64,000 nt of DNA from Lichenicoccus sp963693035 (GTDB taxonomy: Bacteria; Pseudomonadota; Alphaproteobacteria; Acetobacterales; Acetobacteraceae): the NCBI GenBank assembly GCA_963693035.2, contig CAXMMQ010000008.1:1-64000 (forward strand), in the 5' to 3' direction. Positions 44,384-53,087 of this stretch are shown piece by piece. The translations under genes and the position numbers were made by a program. Below the pieces are notes generated by a model, which was given only the letters and a program-made list of their open reading frames with translations, ran no database searches and was not told where the DNA came from. Each line of letters begins with the position of its first letter. The stretch's first letter is position 1.

Positions 44384-46089
44384 TGGCGAGGCTACCCCGG
44401 CGCGCCTATGCCGACATGTACGGCCCCACCACCGGCGACCGCGTGCGGCTCGCCGATACCGGGCTGCTGATCAAGGTCGAGCGCGACCTCACCACCTATG
44501 GCGAGGAGGTCAAGTTCGGCGGCGGCAAGACCATACGCGACGGCATGGGCCAGTCGCAGCGCAGCAACGCAGAGGGCGCGGTCGATACCGTCATCACCAA
44601 CGCGCTGATCCTGGATCACTGGGGCATCGTGAAGGCGGATATCGGGCTGATCGGCGGACGCATCGCCGGCATCGGCAAGGCGGGCAACCCGGACACCCAG
44701 AGCGGCGTCGACATCGTCATCGGGCCGGGCACCGAAGTGATCGCCGGCGAAGGCAAGATCATCACCGCCGGCGGCATCGACAGCCACATCCATTTCATCT
44801 GCCCGCAGCAGGTCGAGGAGGCGCTGGCGTCGGGCATCACCACCATGGTCGGCGGCGGCACCGGTCCGGCCGCCGGCACCTCGGCCACCACCTGCACGCC
44901 GGGACCTTGGCACCTCGCGCGCATGCTGCAGGCGGCGGAGGCGCTGCCGGTCAATCTCGCCTTTGCCGGCAAGGGCAACGCCTCGCGTCCGGCGGCACTC
45001 GAGGAGATGGTGCGCGCCGGCGCCTCCTGCCTGAAGCTGCACGAGGACTGGGGCACCACGCCGGCGGCGATCGATTGCTGCCTGTCGGTGGCCGACCGCA
45101 TGGACGTCCAGGTGATGATCCACACCGACACGCTGAACGAGAGCGGCTTCGTCGAGGACACCATCGCGGCGTTCGCCGGCCGCACCATCCATGCCTTCCA
45201 TACCGAGGGCGCCGGCGGCGGCCACGCGCCCGACATCATCCGCGTCGCCGGGCTGCCGAACGTGCTGCCGTCCTCGACCAACCCGACCCGGCCGTTCACG
45301 GTGAATACGCTGGACGAGCATCTCGACATGCTGATGGTGTGCCATCACCTCGACGGCTCGATCCCCGAGGATATCGCCTTCGCCGAGAGCCGGATCAGGC
45401 GCGAGACCATCGCCGCCGAGGACATCTTCCACGACATGGGCGTGCTCTCGATGATCTCGTCGGACAGCCAGGCGATGGGCCGGGTCGGCGAGGTGATCAT
45501 CCGGACCTGGCAGACCGCGCACAAGATGAAGGCGCAGCGCGGCACGCTCGCGGGCGACGGCGAGGCGGACAACATGCGTGCCAGGCGCTATGTCGCGAAA
45601 TACACCATCAACCCGGCGATCGCGCATGGTCTCGCGCACGAGGTCGGCTCCGTCGAGGTCGGCAAGCTTGCGGATCTTGTCGTCTGGAACCCGATGTTCT
45701 TCGGCGTGAAGCCCGACCTGGTGCTCAAGGGCGGCGCGATCGCCTGGGCGATGATGGGCGACCCCAACGCCTCGATCCCGACACCGCAGCCGGTGCACGG
45801 GCGGCCGATGTTCGCGGCCCTGGGCGGCGCGCTGGCTGCGACCTGCATCACCTTCGTCTCGCAGGCGGCGCTGGATGACGGGATCGGCCAGTCTTTGGGT
45901 CTGCGACGACACCTGTCGGCGGTGCGCAACACGCGCGGCGGCATCGGCAAAGCCAGCATGATCCACAACGACGCGATGCCAATGATCGAGGTCGATCCGG
46001 AGACCTATGAGGTCCGCGCCGACGGCGTGCTGCTGACCTGCGAGCCGGCGGAGGTGCTGCCGATGGCGCAGCGCTACTTCCTGTTCTGA
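44383..46089 (+). CDS. ureC: Urease alpha (catalytic) subunit
   Basis: 568 residues. It hydrolyses urea to ammonia and carbamate at a dinickel centre. Nickel ligands and active-site groups are visible: GGIDSHIHFICPQQ (His pair), the carbamylated Lys in ASCLKLHEDWG, MIHTDTLNESG, AFHTEGAGGGHAPD, and the flap MVCHHLDGSIPEDIAFAE with Cys and His. The SSDSQAMGR segment is also intact. The enzyme should be functional. Confidence 0.97.
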   Translation: MARLPRRAYADMYGPTTGDRVRLADTGLLIKVERDLTTYGEEVKFGGGKTIRDGMGQSQRSNAEGAVDTVITNALILDHWGIVKADIGLIGGRIAGIGKAGNPDTQSGVDIVIGPGTEVIAGEGKIITAGGIDSHIHFICPQQVEEALASGITTMVGGGTGPAAGTSATTCTPGPWHLARMLQAAEALPVNLAFAGKGNASRPAALEEMVRAGASCLKLHEDWGTTPAAIDCCLSVADRMDVQVMIHTDTLNESGFVEDTIAAFAGRTIHAFHTEGAGGGHAPDIIRVAGLPNVLPSSTNPTRPFTVNTLDEHLDMLMVCHHLDGSIPEDIAFAESRIRRETIAAEDIFHDMGVLSMISSDSQAMGRVGEVIIRTWQTAHKMKAQRGTLAGDGEADNMRARRYVAKYTINPAIAHGLAHEVGSVEVGKLADLVVWNPMFFGVKPDLVLKGGAIAWAMMGDPNASIPTPQPVHGRPMFAALGGALAATCITFVSQAALDDGIGQSLGLRRHLSAVRNTRGGIGKASMIHNDAMPMIEVDPETYEVRADGVLLTCEPAEVLPMAQRYFLF

Positions 46090-46139
46090 GGAAACGCTGC
46101 TGCCTCTGAGGGCGCGGCCCATCGTCGTTTGCCAAGCGG

Positions 46140-46403
46140 ATGGCGTTGACGAACCCGCATGACGATCCCAGACTGGCTAAGCAGCCGCGCACGCTGATCG
46201 CCGACCTGGCCCGCGGCATCCTGGTCAGTGCCGCCTCGCTCTGGGAGATCGTCGTCGAGGTCCGCATCGGCAAGCTGAGTGTGGAAGCCGGGCGATCGAG
46301 CGGGCGATCATCCCATCCTGATCGATTCGACCACCTCGTGATCGTCCAGGCTATTGCCGAGGATGCGCTTCTTGTATCCAGGCACCGGAACATGCTGCTC
46401 TAG
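46140..46403 (+). pseudogene. Remnant of a VapC-type PIN-domain toxin
   Basis: An 87-codon frame reading ALTNPHDDPRLAKQPRTLIA then GILVSAASLWEIVVEVRIGKL, the middle of a PIN toxin of the DTHVLLW/ALTDDPRLS family, then a jump to FDHLVIVQAIAEDALLVSRH. The N-terminal block with the first catalytic Asp is missing, about 40 residues are gone from the centre, and the C-terminal tail is lost. No antitoxin gene is adjacent. It lies between ureC and the DUF3422 gene, marking a past insertion in the urease cluster. Confidence 0.65.
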
Positions 46404-46595
46404 CCCATGCGCTAGATGGCCTGCAACGAAACATGAAGTCGCGGGCAGCCTGCTGCTACCGGCGTGCTCGCGGGATTTACAAGAAGGTCTGTAAACTCGT
46501 TTGCAGCTTTACACGACGACGCCAGACGATTTCCGGCGCCGAGTGTTGGCCGCATGGCGTAACAAAGTGTTCTCCGATGGGCCAGGGAGATGGGC

Positions 46596-47933
46596 ATGCA
46601 CACTGAAAGCCTGGCGCTCCTGACAAGTGCGGCCGCGGGCATCCCGCGCGCGCTGCCGCGCGACCATCCGCAACGCCTCGTGCTGAACGACGAGGTCCAC
46701 GCACGACCCTCGGAGATCCTCGAGGCGCCGCTGAAGCTCAGCTACCTCGCCCTGTTCGCGGAAGGCGAGCAGCGGGCGGAGGTCTGGCGCCGCGTGCAGG
46801 AACTGGCCGTGCGCCACGGTGTCGAGCCGGCCGCCGATAGCGCCAACCATTACAGCGTCGACATGGGTCCGTTCCGCATCAAGTGCGAGCGGCACACGGA
46901 ATTCCTGCGCCTGGTGGTCATCGTGGAGGATGGACGGCAGCCGGAGAGCTTCGAGAACCCCGCCCTGGAGGCGGTCCCGGCCGACTGGCTGGCGGCACTC
47001 CCGGGGCAACTGATCACGGCGGCCAACGTACTGCTGCAGCACTCGGACGGGGAATGGCCCGAGCCGGAACGCATTGCGACGCAGTTCTTCGACGGCAACG
47101 CGCTGGTGGGCGCCTCGATCGCGGACGGCGCCGCCTTCGCCTTTACCGACTTCCGCATCCGCGACGACGGGTTCAGCCGGCTGCTGGTGATGGATCACGG
47201 CATGACGCCGCGCCAGGCCGGACGCACGGTGCAGCGGCTGCTCGAGATCGACACCTACCGGATCCTGGCCCTGCTGGCGCTGCCGATGGCCCACACGCTG
47301 GCGCCGTTCCTCGCCCGGCGCGAACGCGAGCTCGCCGAGGTGACGCGCCTGCTGGTGGAGGCAGGTGCTCCCGAAGAGCCGCTGCTGTTCGACCGGCTGA
47401 CCCGGCTGGAAGCGGAAATGGAGAGCGAGCAGTCGCAAAACCACTACCGTTTCAGCGCCAGCGTCGCCTACGAGGCGCTGGTCGACAGCCGCATCACCGA
47501 GCTGCGCGAGGAGCGCCTGGCCGGGCTGCAGACCTTCCGCGAGTTCCTCCAGCGCAGGTTCCTGCCGGCCATGGAGACCTGCCGGTCCTGTGCCGCCAAT
47601 CAGGAATCGCTGTCGCAGCGACTGACGCGGGTGACGCAACTGCTCTCCACCCGGGTCGACATCACGCGTGAGGCGCAGACCCAGGACGTGCTCGCCTCGA
47701 TGGACCGCCGGGCGAAGCTGCAACTGCGGCTGCAGGAGACCGTCGAGGGGCTGTCGATCGCGGCGATCACCTACTACATCGTGGGCCTGGTCGGATATCT
47801 CGCCAAAGGCGGCCGCGGTGCCGGGCTGCCGGTCGAGGTGGACGTGGTGATGGCGGCCAGCATCCCGGTCGTGCTGGTGCTCACCTGGCTGGCGCTGCGG
47901 CATAATCGTCGGAAGGCCGCCCGCGAAACCTGA
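46596..47933 (+). CDS. DUF3422 family protein
   Basis: 445 residues. The ATG at 46596 is preferred because AGGGAG is six bases upstream; it abuts the ATG at 46590. RLVLNDEVHARPSEILEAPLKLSYLALF is the family signature at the N-terminus. The centre is soluble with coiled-coil tendency (DRLTRLEAEMESEQSQNHYRF). Two C-terminal membrane segments follow (IAAITYYIVGLVGYLAKG and VVMAASIPVVLVLTWLAL). The biochemical role is unknown. It sits inside the urease cluster, between ureC and ureE; whether it is connected with urease is unknown. Confidence 0.85.
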   Translation: MHTESLALLTSAAAGIPRALPRDHPQRLVLNDEVHARPSEILEAPLKLSYLALFAEGEQRAEVWRRVQELAVRHGVEPAADSANHYSVDMGPFRIKCERHTEFLRLVVIVEDGRQPESFENPALEAVPADWLAALPGQLITAANVLLQHSDGEWPEPERIATQFFDGNALVGASIADGAAFAFTDFRIRDDGFSRLLVMDHGMTPRQAGRTVQRLLEIDTYRILALLALPMAHTLAPFLARRERELAEVTRLLVEAGAPEEPLLFDRLTRLEAEMESEQSQNHYRFSASVAYEALVDSRITELREERLAGLQTFREFLQRRFLPAMETCRSCAANQESLSQRLTRVTQLLSTRVDITREAQTQDVLASMDRRAKLQLRLQETVEGLSIAAITYYIVGLVGYLAKGGRGAGLPVEVDVVMAASIPVVLVLTWLALRHNRRKAARET

Positions 47934-47980
47934 ACGGCGCAACGTTTGCGCTGTCCGGTGCGCTCCCCTAGCCTCGGCTC

Positions 47981-48478
47981 ATGAATCCGGCAGATCCGCC
48001 CGACAACCTTGTCGTCCCGCACGCGCGAATGGTCGTCGATTCGGGAAGCTGGGACCCTGCACTCGAGAGCGGGCACATCGTGGCCGACCACGACCAGCGC
48101 CACCGCCGCCGCATCCTGCTGCGTACCGAGGCCGGCCGGGAGATCCTCCTCGATCTCGCGCAGGCCCGGCATCTGCGGCACGGCGACGGGCTGCTGCTCG
48201 ACGAGGGCGGCATCATTCGCATCGAGGCGGCGCCGGAACGGCTCCTGCTCGTCACGGCTCCGGATGCGCCGCGCCTGATGCGCATCGCCTGGCATCTCGG
48301 CAACCGCCATCTGCCGACGGCGCTGCAGGCCGACCGGCTGCTCATCCGCGAGGATCATGTGATCGCCGACATGGTGCGCGGCCTGGGCGGCACGGTGTCG
48401 GCCGTCGAGGCGCCGTTCGACCCCGAGACCGGCGCCTACGCAGCCGAGGCCCCGGCGCATCACCATCACGATCCTTGA
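47981..48478 (+). CDS. ureE: Urease nickel metallochaperone UreE
   Basis: 165 residues. N-terminal peptide-binding-like domain (HDQRHRRRILLRTEAGREILLDLAQARHL), then the metal-binding domain with RIAWHLGNRHLPTALQADRLLI, which includes the dimer-site His, and a C-terminal His-rich tail ending HHHHDP. It delivers nickel to UreG. The start codon is not supported by a clear ribosome site. The stop overlaps ureF (TGATG). Confidence 0.92.
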   Translation: MNPADPPDNLVVPHARMVVDSGSWDPALESGHIVADHDQRHRRRILLRTEAGREILLDLAQARHLRHGDGLLLDEGGIIRIEAAPERLLLVTAPDAPRLMRIAWHLGNRHLPTALQADRLLIREDHVIADMVRGLGGTVSAVEAPFDPETGAYAAEAPAHHHHDP

Positions 48479-49152
48479 TGCAGGCCTCACGGAACCTGCT
48501 GCCGCGCCTGCTCACCTGGCTGTCACCGAGCTTCCCGACCGGTGCCTTCGCCTACAGCCACGGCCTCGAATGGGCGGTCGAGGCCGGCGCCATCCGGGCG
48601 GCCTCGGAGCTGGCTGACTGGCTTGGCGCCTTGATGCTGCATGGCAGCCTGTGGACCGACGCGGTGCTGCTCCGGCAAGCCTGGCGCTCGCGCGACGCCC
48701 AGGCGCTGCAGCGGCTCGCCGACTTCGCCGCCGCCTGCGCTGCATCGCGCGAGCGCCAGGAGGAGAGTTTGGCGCAGGGCGCCGCCTTCATCCTGGCGGT
48801 CGGACCCTGGAACGTGCTGCCCGAGGCGATCGCCTCCGCCGGCCCCGAGGCGCGCTGGCCGCTGCCGGTGGTGATCGGCGCCGTCCTGCGCTCGGCTGGC
48901 CTCGACGAGACATCCGCCTGTCTGGCGTCCGGCCATGCCTCGGTGGCCAGCCTCGTCTCGGCGGCGGTGCGGCTGGTGCCGCTCGGCCAGACCGACGGGC
49001 TGCGCTGCCTCGCAGCGCTCGAACCGGTCCTGGTCGAGATGACGCGCCACAGCGCGAACGCCGGGCTGGACGAGTGCGGCGGCTGCTGCCTGCTGTCCGA
49101 CATCGGCGCGATGCGACACGAAACCCAGGGAACGAGGCTGTTCAGGACATGA
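48478..49152 (+). CDS. ureF: Urease accessory protein UreF
   Basis: 224 residues. LTWLSPSFPTGAFAYSHGLEWAVEAGAI at the N-terminus is the family signature, followed by an all-helical body with ASLVSAAVRLVPLGQTDGLRCL. It modulates UreG GTPase action in the UreDFG complex. The ATG at 48478 overlaps the ureE stop; a TTG one codon earlier exists but is less likely. Stop overlaps ureG (ATGA). Confidence 0.93.
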   Translation: MQASRNLLPRLLTWLSPSFPTGAFAYSHGLEWAVEAGAIRAASELADWLGALMLHGSLWTDAVLLRQAWRSRDAQALQRLADFAAACAASRERQEESLAQGAAFILAVGPWNVLPEAIASAGPEARWPLPVVIGAVLRSAGLDETSACLASGHASVASLVSAAVRLVPLGQTDGLRCLAALEPVLVEMTRHSANAGLDECGGCCLLSDIGAMRHETQGTRLFRT

Positions 49153-49766
49153 AGGATGCAAGGGCGAACGGTCCGCTGCGCGTCGGCATCGGCGGACCGG
49201 TCGGCAGCGGCAAGACGGCGCTGATGGACGCGCTGTGCCGCAGCTTTCGCGACCGCTACGAGATCGCCGCGATCACCAACGACATCTACACGCGCGAGGA
49301 CGCCGAATTCCTCACCCGCGCCGGCTCGCTGGCGCCGGAGCGCATCCTCGGCATCGAGACCGGCGGCTGCCCGCACACCGCGATCCGCGAGGATGCCAGC
49401 ATCAACCTCAGCGGTGTCGCGACATTGTGCCGGAGGTTTCCCGGCCTCGACCTGGTGCTGATCGAGAGCGGCGGCGACAACCTCGCCGCCACCTTCAGCC
49501 CGGAACTCGCCGATCTCACCATCTATGTCATCGACGTCTCGGCAGGCGACAAGATCCCGCGCAAGGGCGGTCCCGGCATCACCCGCAGCGACCTGCTGGT
49601 GATCAACAAGATAGACCTCGCCCCGCATGTCGGCGCCAGCCTCGAGGTGATGGACCGCGATGCGCGGCTGATGCGCGGGGCCCGACCGTTCGAATTCTGC
49701 AACGTACGCGCGGGCAAGGGTGTCGGCGAGATCGCGGCGTTCATCGAGCGCATGGGCGGCCTGTAG
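49149..49766 (+). CDS. ureG: Urease accessory GTPase UreG
   Basis: 205 residues. P-loop GIGGPVGSGKTALMDALCRS, TNDIYTREDAEFL, the nickel-binding GIETGGCPHTAIREDASIN (CPH), LIESGGDNLAATFSPEL, and INKIDLAPHVGASLEVM are all intact. It closes the urease cluster; no nickel transporter gene follows. Confidence 0.96.
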   Translation: MKDARANGPLRVGIGGPVGSGKTALMDALCRSFRDRYEIAAITNDIYTREDAEFLTRAGSLAPERILGIETGGCPHTAIREDASINLSGVATLCRRFPGLDLVLIESGGDNLAATFSPELADLTIYVIDVSAGDKIPRKGGPGITRSDLLVINKIDLAPHVGASLEVMDRDARLMRGARPFEFCNVRAGKGVGEIAAFIERMGGL

Positions 49767-49888
49767 AGCAAGTTCGGCTCTCGGTGGCACCGTAACTGTT
49801 TGGAATCTGCAACCGCAGCGTTGCCGTGTCCCCGTCGATCAAGCCCTGGGAGGACCGAACCGGCCATCTCGCGAACGGGTGCCACTTC

Positions 49889-50722
49889 CTAAGTGCGCGA
49901 CTGGGTTTCCATCTCGCGGTGAGCGTAGGAGAATACATTCTCGCCCTGGACGAGATAATCTCTCCGGCTTTTTGTAAGGGATGAAAAAAAGGCGTGACCT
50001 GATCCGGACCACGGGTTCAGCCAATCGTGCATCTCGAAGATCAACAAGGGAACATCTTCCGTCCAGGTGACATCGTTCCGGAATAGGCTAGTCTCGAATC
50101 CCTCAATGTCCACTTTAACAACGAGAAGAACACTGCCCCGATACGAGTCCCTGATCTGCTTGATCGTGACGGTCTGCAGGGTTCCGGTTTCGCTTTCTTC
50201 GGTCTCCCACGACCAAGGACTGCCGTTGCGGTTCGAAAGGGAAACCAAGTGGGTCCGGTCGGAAATTGCCGCGCAGACCGGAACAATATTGGGGAAATTA
50301 CCGGCATTCAGCTTGAGAAGCTCGAAGTTTGCCGGTTCCGGTTCGATCGCAATGACTTTCGAGCCGGCAAATCTCTGGGACAGCCAGATCGCGGAAAGTC
50401 CGATGTTCGCCCCGCAATCGATGATCAGCGGCTGCTTGCCTTCTGACAGGATCCTCTCCCGCAACTCATCCATCCTGGCGTCGTGTGCGACCGCGATCGG
50501 ATCATATTCCTGATCGAAGAATATGCGCTCCATCACGATCCAGTCGCTCAATCCGGGCCGGAGCCAGATCTTACCGGGCAAGGTCCTGAGTCGAACCTGC
50601 TTTATCGTGTTTTTTCTGCTTTTCAGAAGTCGGTAGATTAAATAGTGTGCGAAGATAAGGCTACCGTTTCGTAAGCCAAGTACGTGAAGCGACTTAAGCA
50701 GACGCGTTAAGTGCCGCGACAT
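49889..50722 (-). CDS. FkbM-family SAM-dependent methyltransferase
   Basis: 277 residues. The SAM-binding motif LIIDCGANIGLSAIWLSQRFAG (~100-121), the acidic loop IAIEPEPANFELLKLN and VVKVDIEGFETSLFRND are FkbM hallmarks. N-terminal IFAHYLIYRLLKSRKNTIKQVR is basic. Relatives methylate sugars or natural products; the substrate here is unknown. GC content is visibly lower than in flanking genes and codon use differs, suggesting horizontal acquisition. It stands alone between the urease cluster and the sigma/anti-sigma pair. Confidence 0.88.
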   Translation of the reverse strand: MSRHLTRLLKSLHVLGLRNGSLIFAHYLIYRLLKSRKNTIKQVRLRTLPGKIWLRPGLSDWIVMERIFFDQEYDPIAVAHDARMDELRERILSEGKQPLIIDCGANIGLSAIWLSQRFAGSKVIAIEPEPANFELLKLNAGNFPNIVPVCAAISDRTHLVSLSNRNGSPWSWETEESETGTLQTVTIKQIRDSYRGSVLLVVKVDIEGFETSLFRNDVTWTEDVPLLIFEMHDWLNPWSGSGHAFFSSLTKSRRDYLVQGENVFSYAHREMETQSRT

Positions 50723-50822
50723 GAGCTCGCTCCAACCTGACGGCGCTTCCTATGGTTAAGCGTTTGTAGTCAGAGTTGCCCCTCTTGTATAGCCTCGACG
50801 ACGGATCGCTCAGAGGTGGCTG

Positions 50823-51533
50823 CTATATTCCGCCGCCATACAGCACCGGCCCGGTCGGCAATCCGGTCTTCGAGCCGCCGCGCGGTTCCAGGCTGACCAG
50901 GATCTTGCCCGGTCCATGTCCGCTGAGCGTGCCGACCGCGAGATGCGCGCCGGACGCCGGCAGCAGGCCGAGTGGCGTCGGCGCCTTTTCGCCGTCCTTG
51001 AGCAGCCAAAGCTCAAGGTCGCGGTCGGGTGCGACACTGACCGACGTCAGCGGACGCACCGACAGACTGCCATCGTCGCCGACACTGGCCAGGAACACCG
51101 GCGTCTGCTGGTTCAGCGGCACCAGGGCGGTCACCAGCGGCGGCGGCGCCACCGTCGGCGCCGGGCGGAACACCGCGATCCCGGCAATCATGGCAGCCAG
51201 CGCGAAACCCACCGCGGTGGTCGAGCGCCAGAAACTCAGCACCTGGCGTGGCGCGTCGGCCTCCGACGTGAACAGCGTCACCGGCGGCGCGACAGTACCC
51301 CAGGCACTCGCCTGGATGCGCGACCACAGCGCCGACGGCGCCGCGACCGCGGGCACCAGGGCGGCGAGCGGCGCCAGGCGCGCCTCCCACCAGGTGATCG
51401 CGGCGCGCAGCACCGGATCCTGGAGCGCCTCCCCCTCGACCGTCGCGCGCTCGGCGAGACACAGCGTCCCGAGCACATACTCGGCGGCGAGCAGGTTGGC
51501 CTCCTCGGCCGGATCGGCGTCGGTGCCGCTCAT
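50823..51533 (-). CDS. RskA-type anti-sigma factor
   Basis: 236 residues. N-terminal sigma-binding region with LLAAEYVLGTLCLAERATVEG, one membrane span (AVGFALAAMIAGIAVF, ~110-125), and a periplasmic RskA domain (DRDLELWLLKDGEKAPTPLGLLPASG). No zinc-binding HxxxCxxC motif. It holds the adjacent sigma factor at the membrane; the genes overlap by four bases. Confidence 0.9.
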   Translation of the reverse strand: MSGTDADPAEEANLLAAEYVLGTLCLAERATVEGEALQDPVLRAAITWWEARLAPLAALVPAVAAPSALWSRIQASAWGTVAPPVTLFTSEADAPRQVLSFWRSTTAVGFALAAMIAGIAVFRPAPTVAPPPLVTALVPLNQQTPVFLASVGDDGSLSVRPLTSVSVAPDRDLELWLLKDGEKAPTPLGLLPASGAHLAVGTLSGHGPGKILVSLEPRGGSKTGLPTGPVLYGGGI

Positions 51534-52087
51534 GCTTCAAGACACCTTCGCAACCCGATCAGCGCGCGTCGAACCCAGGACTTCACGGTGCCGAGCGGCG
51601 ACTTCAAGGACGTTGCCAACTCGGAATGACTAAGGCCATCCACGAAAGCCAGAAGCACCACGCGGCGCTGGTGCTCGTCAAGCTCCTCCAGGCAGCGGCG
51701 CAGCGCCTCGGCCTGCTCGCTGGCGGCAAGCCGATCGAGGGGATCGGGATCGCGGTCGGCTTCCTCGGCCGGCTCCAGGCCGTATTCCTCGCGTCCGCGC
51801 CGGCGCAGCAGATCGATGGCCCGGTAGCGCAGCAGGCCTGCCAGCCACGCCTCGGCATGGCCACGCGAAGGGTCGAATTGCGATGAGCGTTGCCAGACCT
51901 GCAGCAGCGCGTCGTGCACCGCGTCGGCGGCCAGCGCCGGCTGCCGCGTCAGGCGCAGCGCGATGCCGTACAACCGCGCAGATTGCAGGTCATAGAGGGA
52001 TCGGAAGGCAGCGCGATCACCCGCAGCACAGCGCGCCAGCAACTCCGCGAGCAGATCGCCGGCATCCTCAGTCGTAGCGTAGGCCAT
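51530..52087 (-). CDS. ECF sigma factor (SigK-like)
   Basis: 185 residues from MAYATTEDAGDLLAELLARC. Region 2 (FRSLYDLQSARLYGIALRLTRQPALAADAVHDALLQVWQRSSQFD) and region 4 (EELDEHQRRVVLLAFVDGLSHSELATSL, GTVKSWVRRALIGLRRCLEA) are complete. Partnered with the RskA-type anti-sigma factor that overlaps its 3' end. The upstream gap has AACGTT...CGTTAT-like words that could be an autoregulated promoter, but this is weak. Confidence 0.92.
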   Translation of the reverse strand: MAYATTEDAGDLLAELLARCAAGDRAAFRSLYDLQSARLYGIALRLTRQPALAADAVHDALLQVWQRSSQFDPSRGHAEAWLAGLLRYRAIDLLRRRGREEYGLEPAEEADRDPDPLDRLAASEQAEALRRCLEELDEHQRRVVLLAFVDGLSHSELATSLKSPLGTVKSWVRRALIGLRRCLEA

Positions 52088-52211
52088 GCAGAACGACGCC
52101 CGCCTCTTTGCGATATAACGCAGCCTAGACGTTCCGAAAACGTTTGGCGATATGGCGACAGCGACACTCATGCCGGGTATACGGGCCGGTACTGCAATCG
52201 GATGTGGTGCG

Positions 52212-53087
52212 CTACCCCGTCGGGGCGCCGTCCCGCATGAAATCCACGACGTCGCGCAAGGTCGGTGCCAGGAAGCGCAACGGGGCCGAGACCGCGCCGA
52301 TGATCCGGTAGTGATCGACGCCCGCATAGAGGCGCTCCTGCACCGCCACGCCATGGGCGCGAAGTGCTGCCGCCAGCCGGATCGTGTTGCCCGGGCGCAC
52401 CGTATGGTCGGCGGTCCCGGCCAGCAGCAGCACCGCAGGCGCCGGCCCGTCGGCATGGGTGATCGGCTGGCTCGAGGCGAGCGGCGCCGCCGGAGCGAAG
52501 ATGTCGCGCAACCTCGCGGTATCGAGCGGCAGGAAATCATACGGTCCGGCGATGCCGACCAGCCCGGCGAGGTCGAGGCGCGGCTTAAGCCCAAACCGGC
52601 TCAGCCAGCGCGGATCGAGCGCCAGCATGGCGGCGTTGTAGGCGCCGGCCGAGTGCCCGACGACGAAGGGCGGTAGTCTGTTGCCGCCGAAGCCGTCCGC
52701 GTGTTGACGCGTCCAGAGCAGCGCCTGCGCGCAATCCAGCAGGAAGTCCGGGTAGCGCACCTCCGGATACAGCCGGTAGTCCGGGATCACCACGACGAAG
52801 CCGCGCGCCGCCAGCGCCGCACCCACGAAGCGGTAGGTCCGCTTGTCGCCGCTATCCCACGAGCCGCCATAGAGGAACAGCACGACCGGATACGGGCCAG
52901 ACCCCGCCGTCGGCGCATAGACGTCCAGGGTGCGGCGAGGGCCAATGCCGTAGGGCAGCGACGCCGCGCACGGGCCGTCGGACGCCAGCGCGTTAAGGAT
53001 GCCGGCCGGAGAGCATGCGGCGGTCGCGCCGACCGCCAGCAGCGGAGCGCCGAACAGCGCGCGACGCCTCAGGACCGGAGGCTCCAC
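52212..53087 (-). CDS. Alpha/beta-hydrolase esterase, probable lipoprotein
   Basis: 291 residues from the GTG at 53087, 19 bases inside the end of mtnK. A hydrophobic leader ends in a lipobox-like TAAC (LLAVGATAACSPAG). Carboxylesterase fold: oxyanion-loop VVLFLYGGSWDSGDKRTYRFV, VVIPDYRLYPEVRYPDFLLD, nucleophile Ser in VVGHSAGAYNAAMLALD, Asp in LAGTADHTVRPG and His in YAGVDHYRIIG. The substrate is unknown. Confidence 0.82.
   Translation of the reverse strand: MEPPVLRRRALFGAPLLAVGATAACSPAGILNALASDGPCAASLPYGIGPRRTLDVYAPTAGSGPYPVVLFLYGGSWDSGDKRTYRFVGAALAARGFVVVIPDYRLYPEVRYPDFLLDCAQALLWTRQHADGFGGNRLPPFVVGHSAGAYNAAMLALDPRWLSRFGLKPRLDLAGLVGIAGPYDFLPLDTARLRDIFAPAAPLASSQPITHADGPAPAVLLLAGTADHTVRPGNTIRLAAALRAHGVAVQERLYAGVDHYRIIGAVSAPLRFLAPTLRDVVDFMRDGAPTG

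Noticed and set aside
46509..47942. 477-codon minus-strand frame opposite DUF3422
   Set aside because: Shadow of the DUF3422 gene, which has the family motif and a ribosome site.
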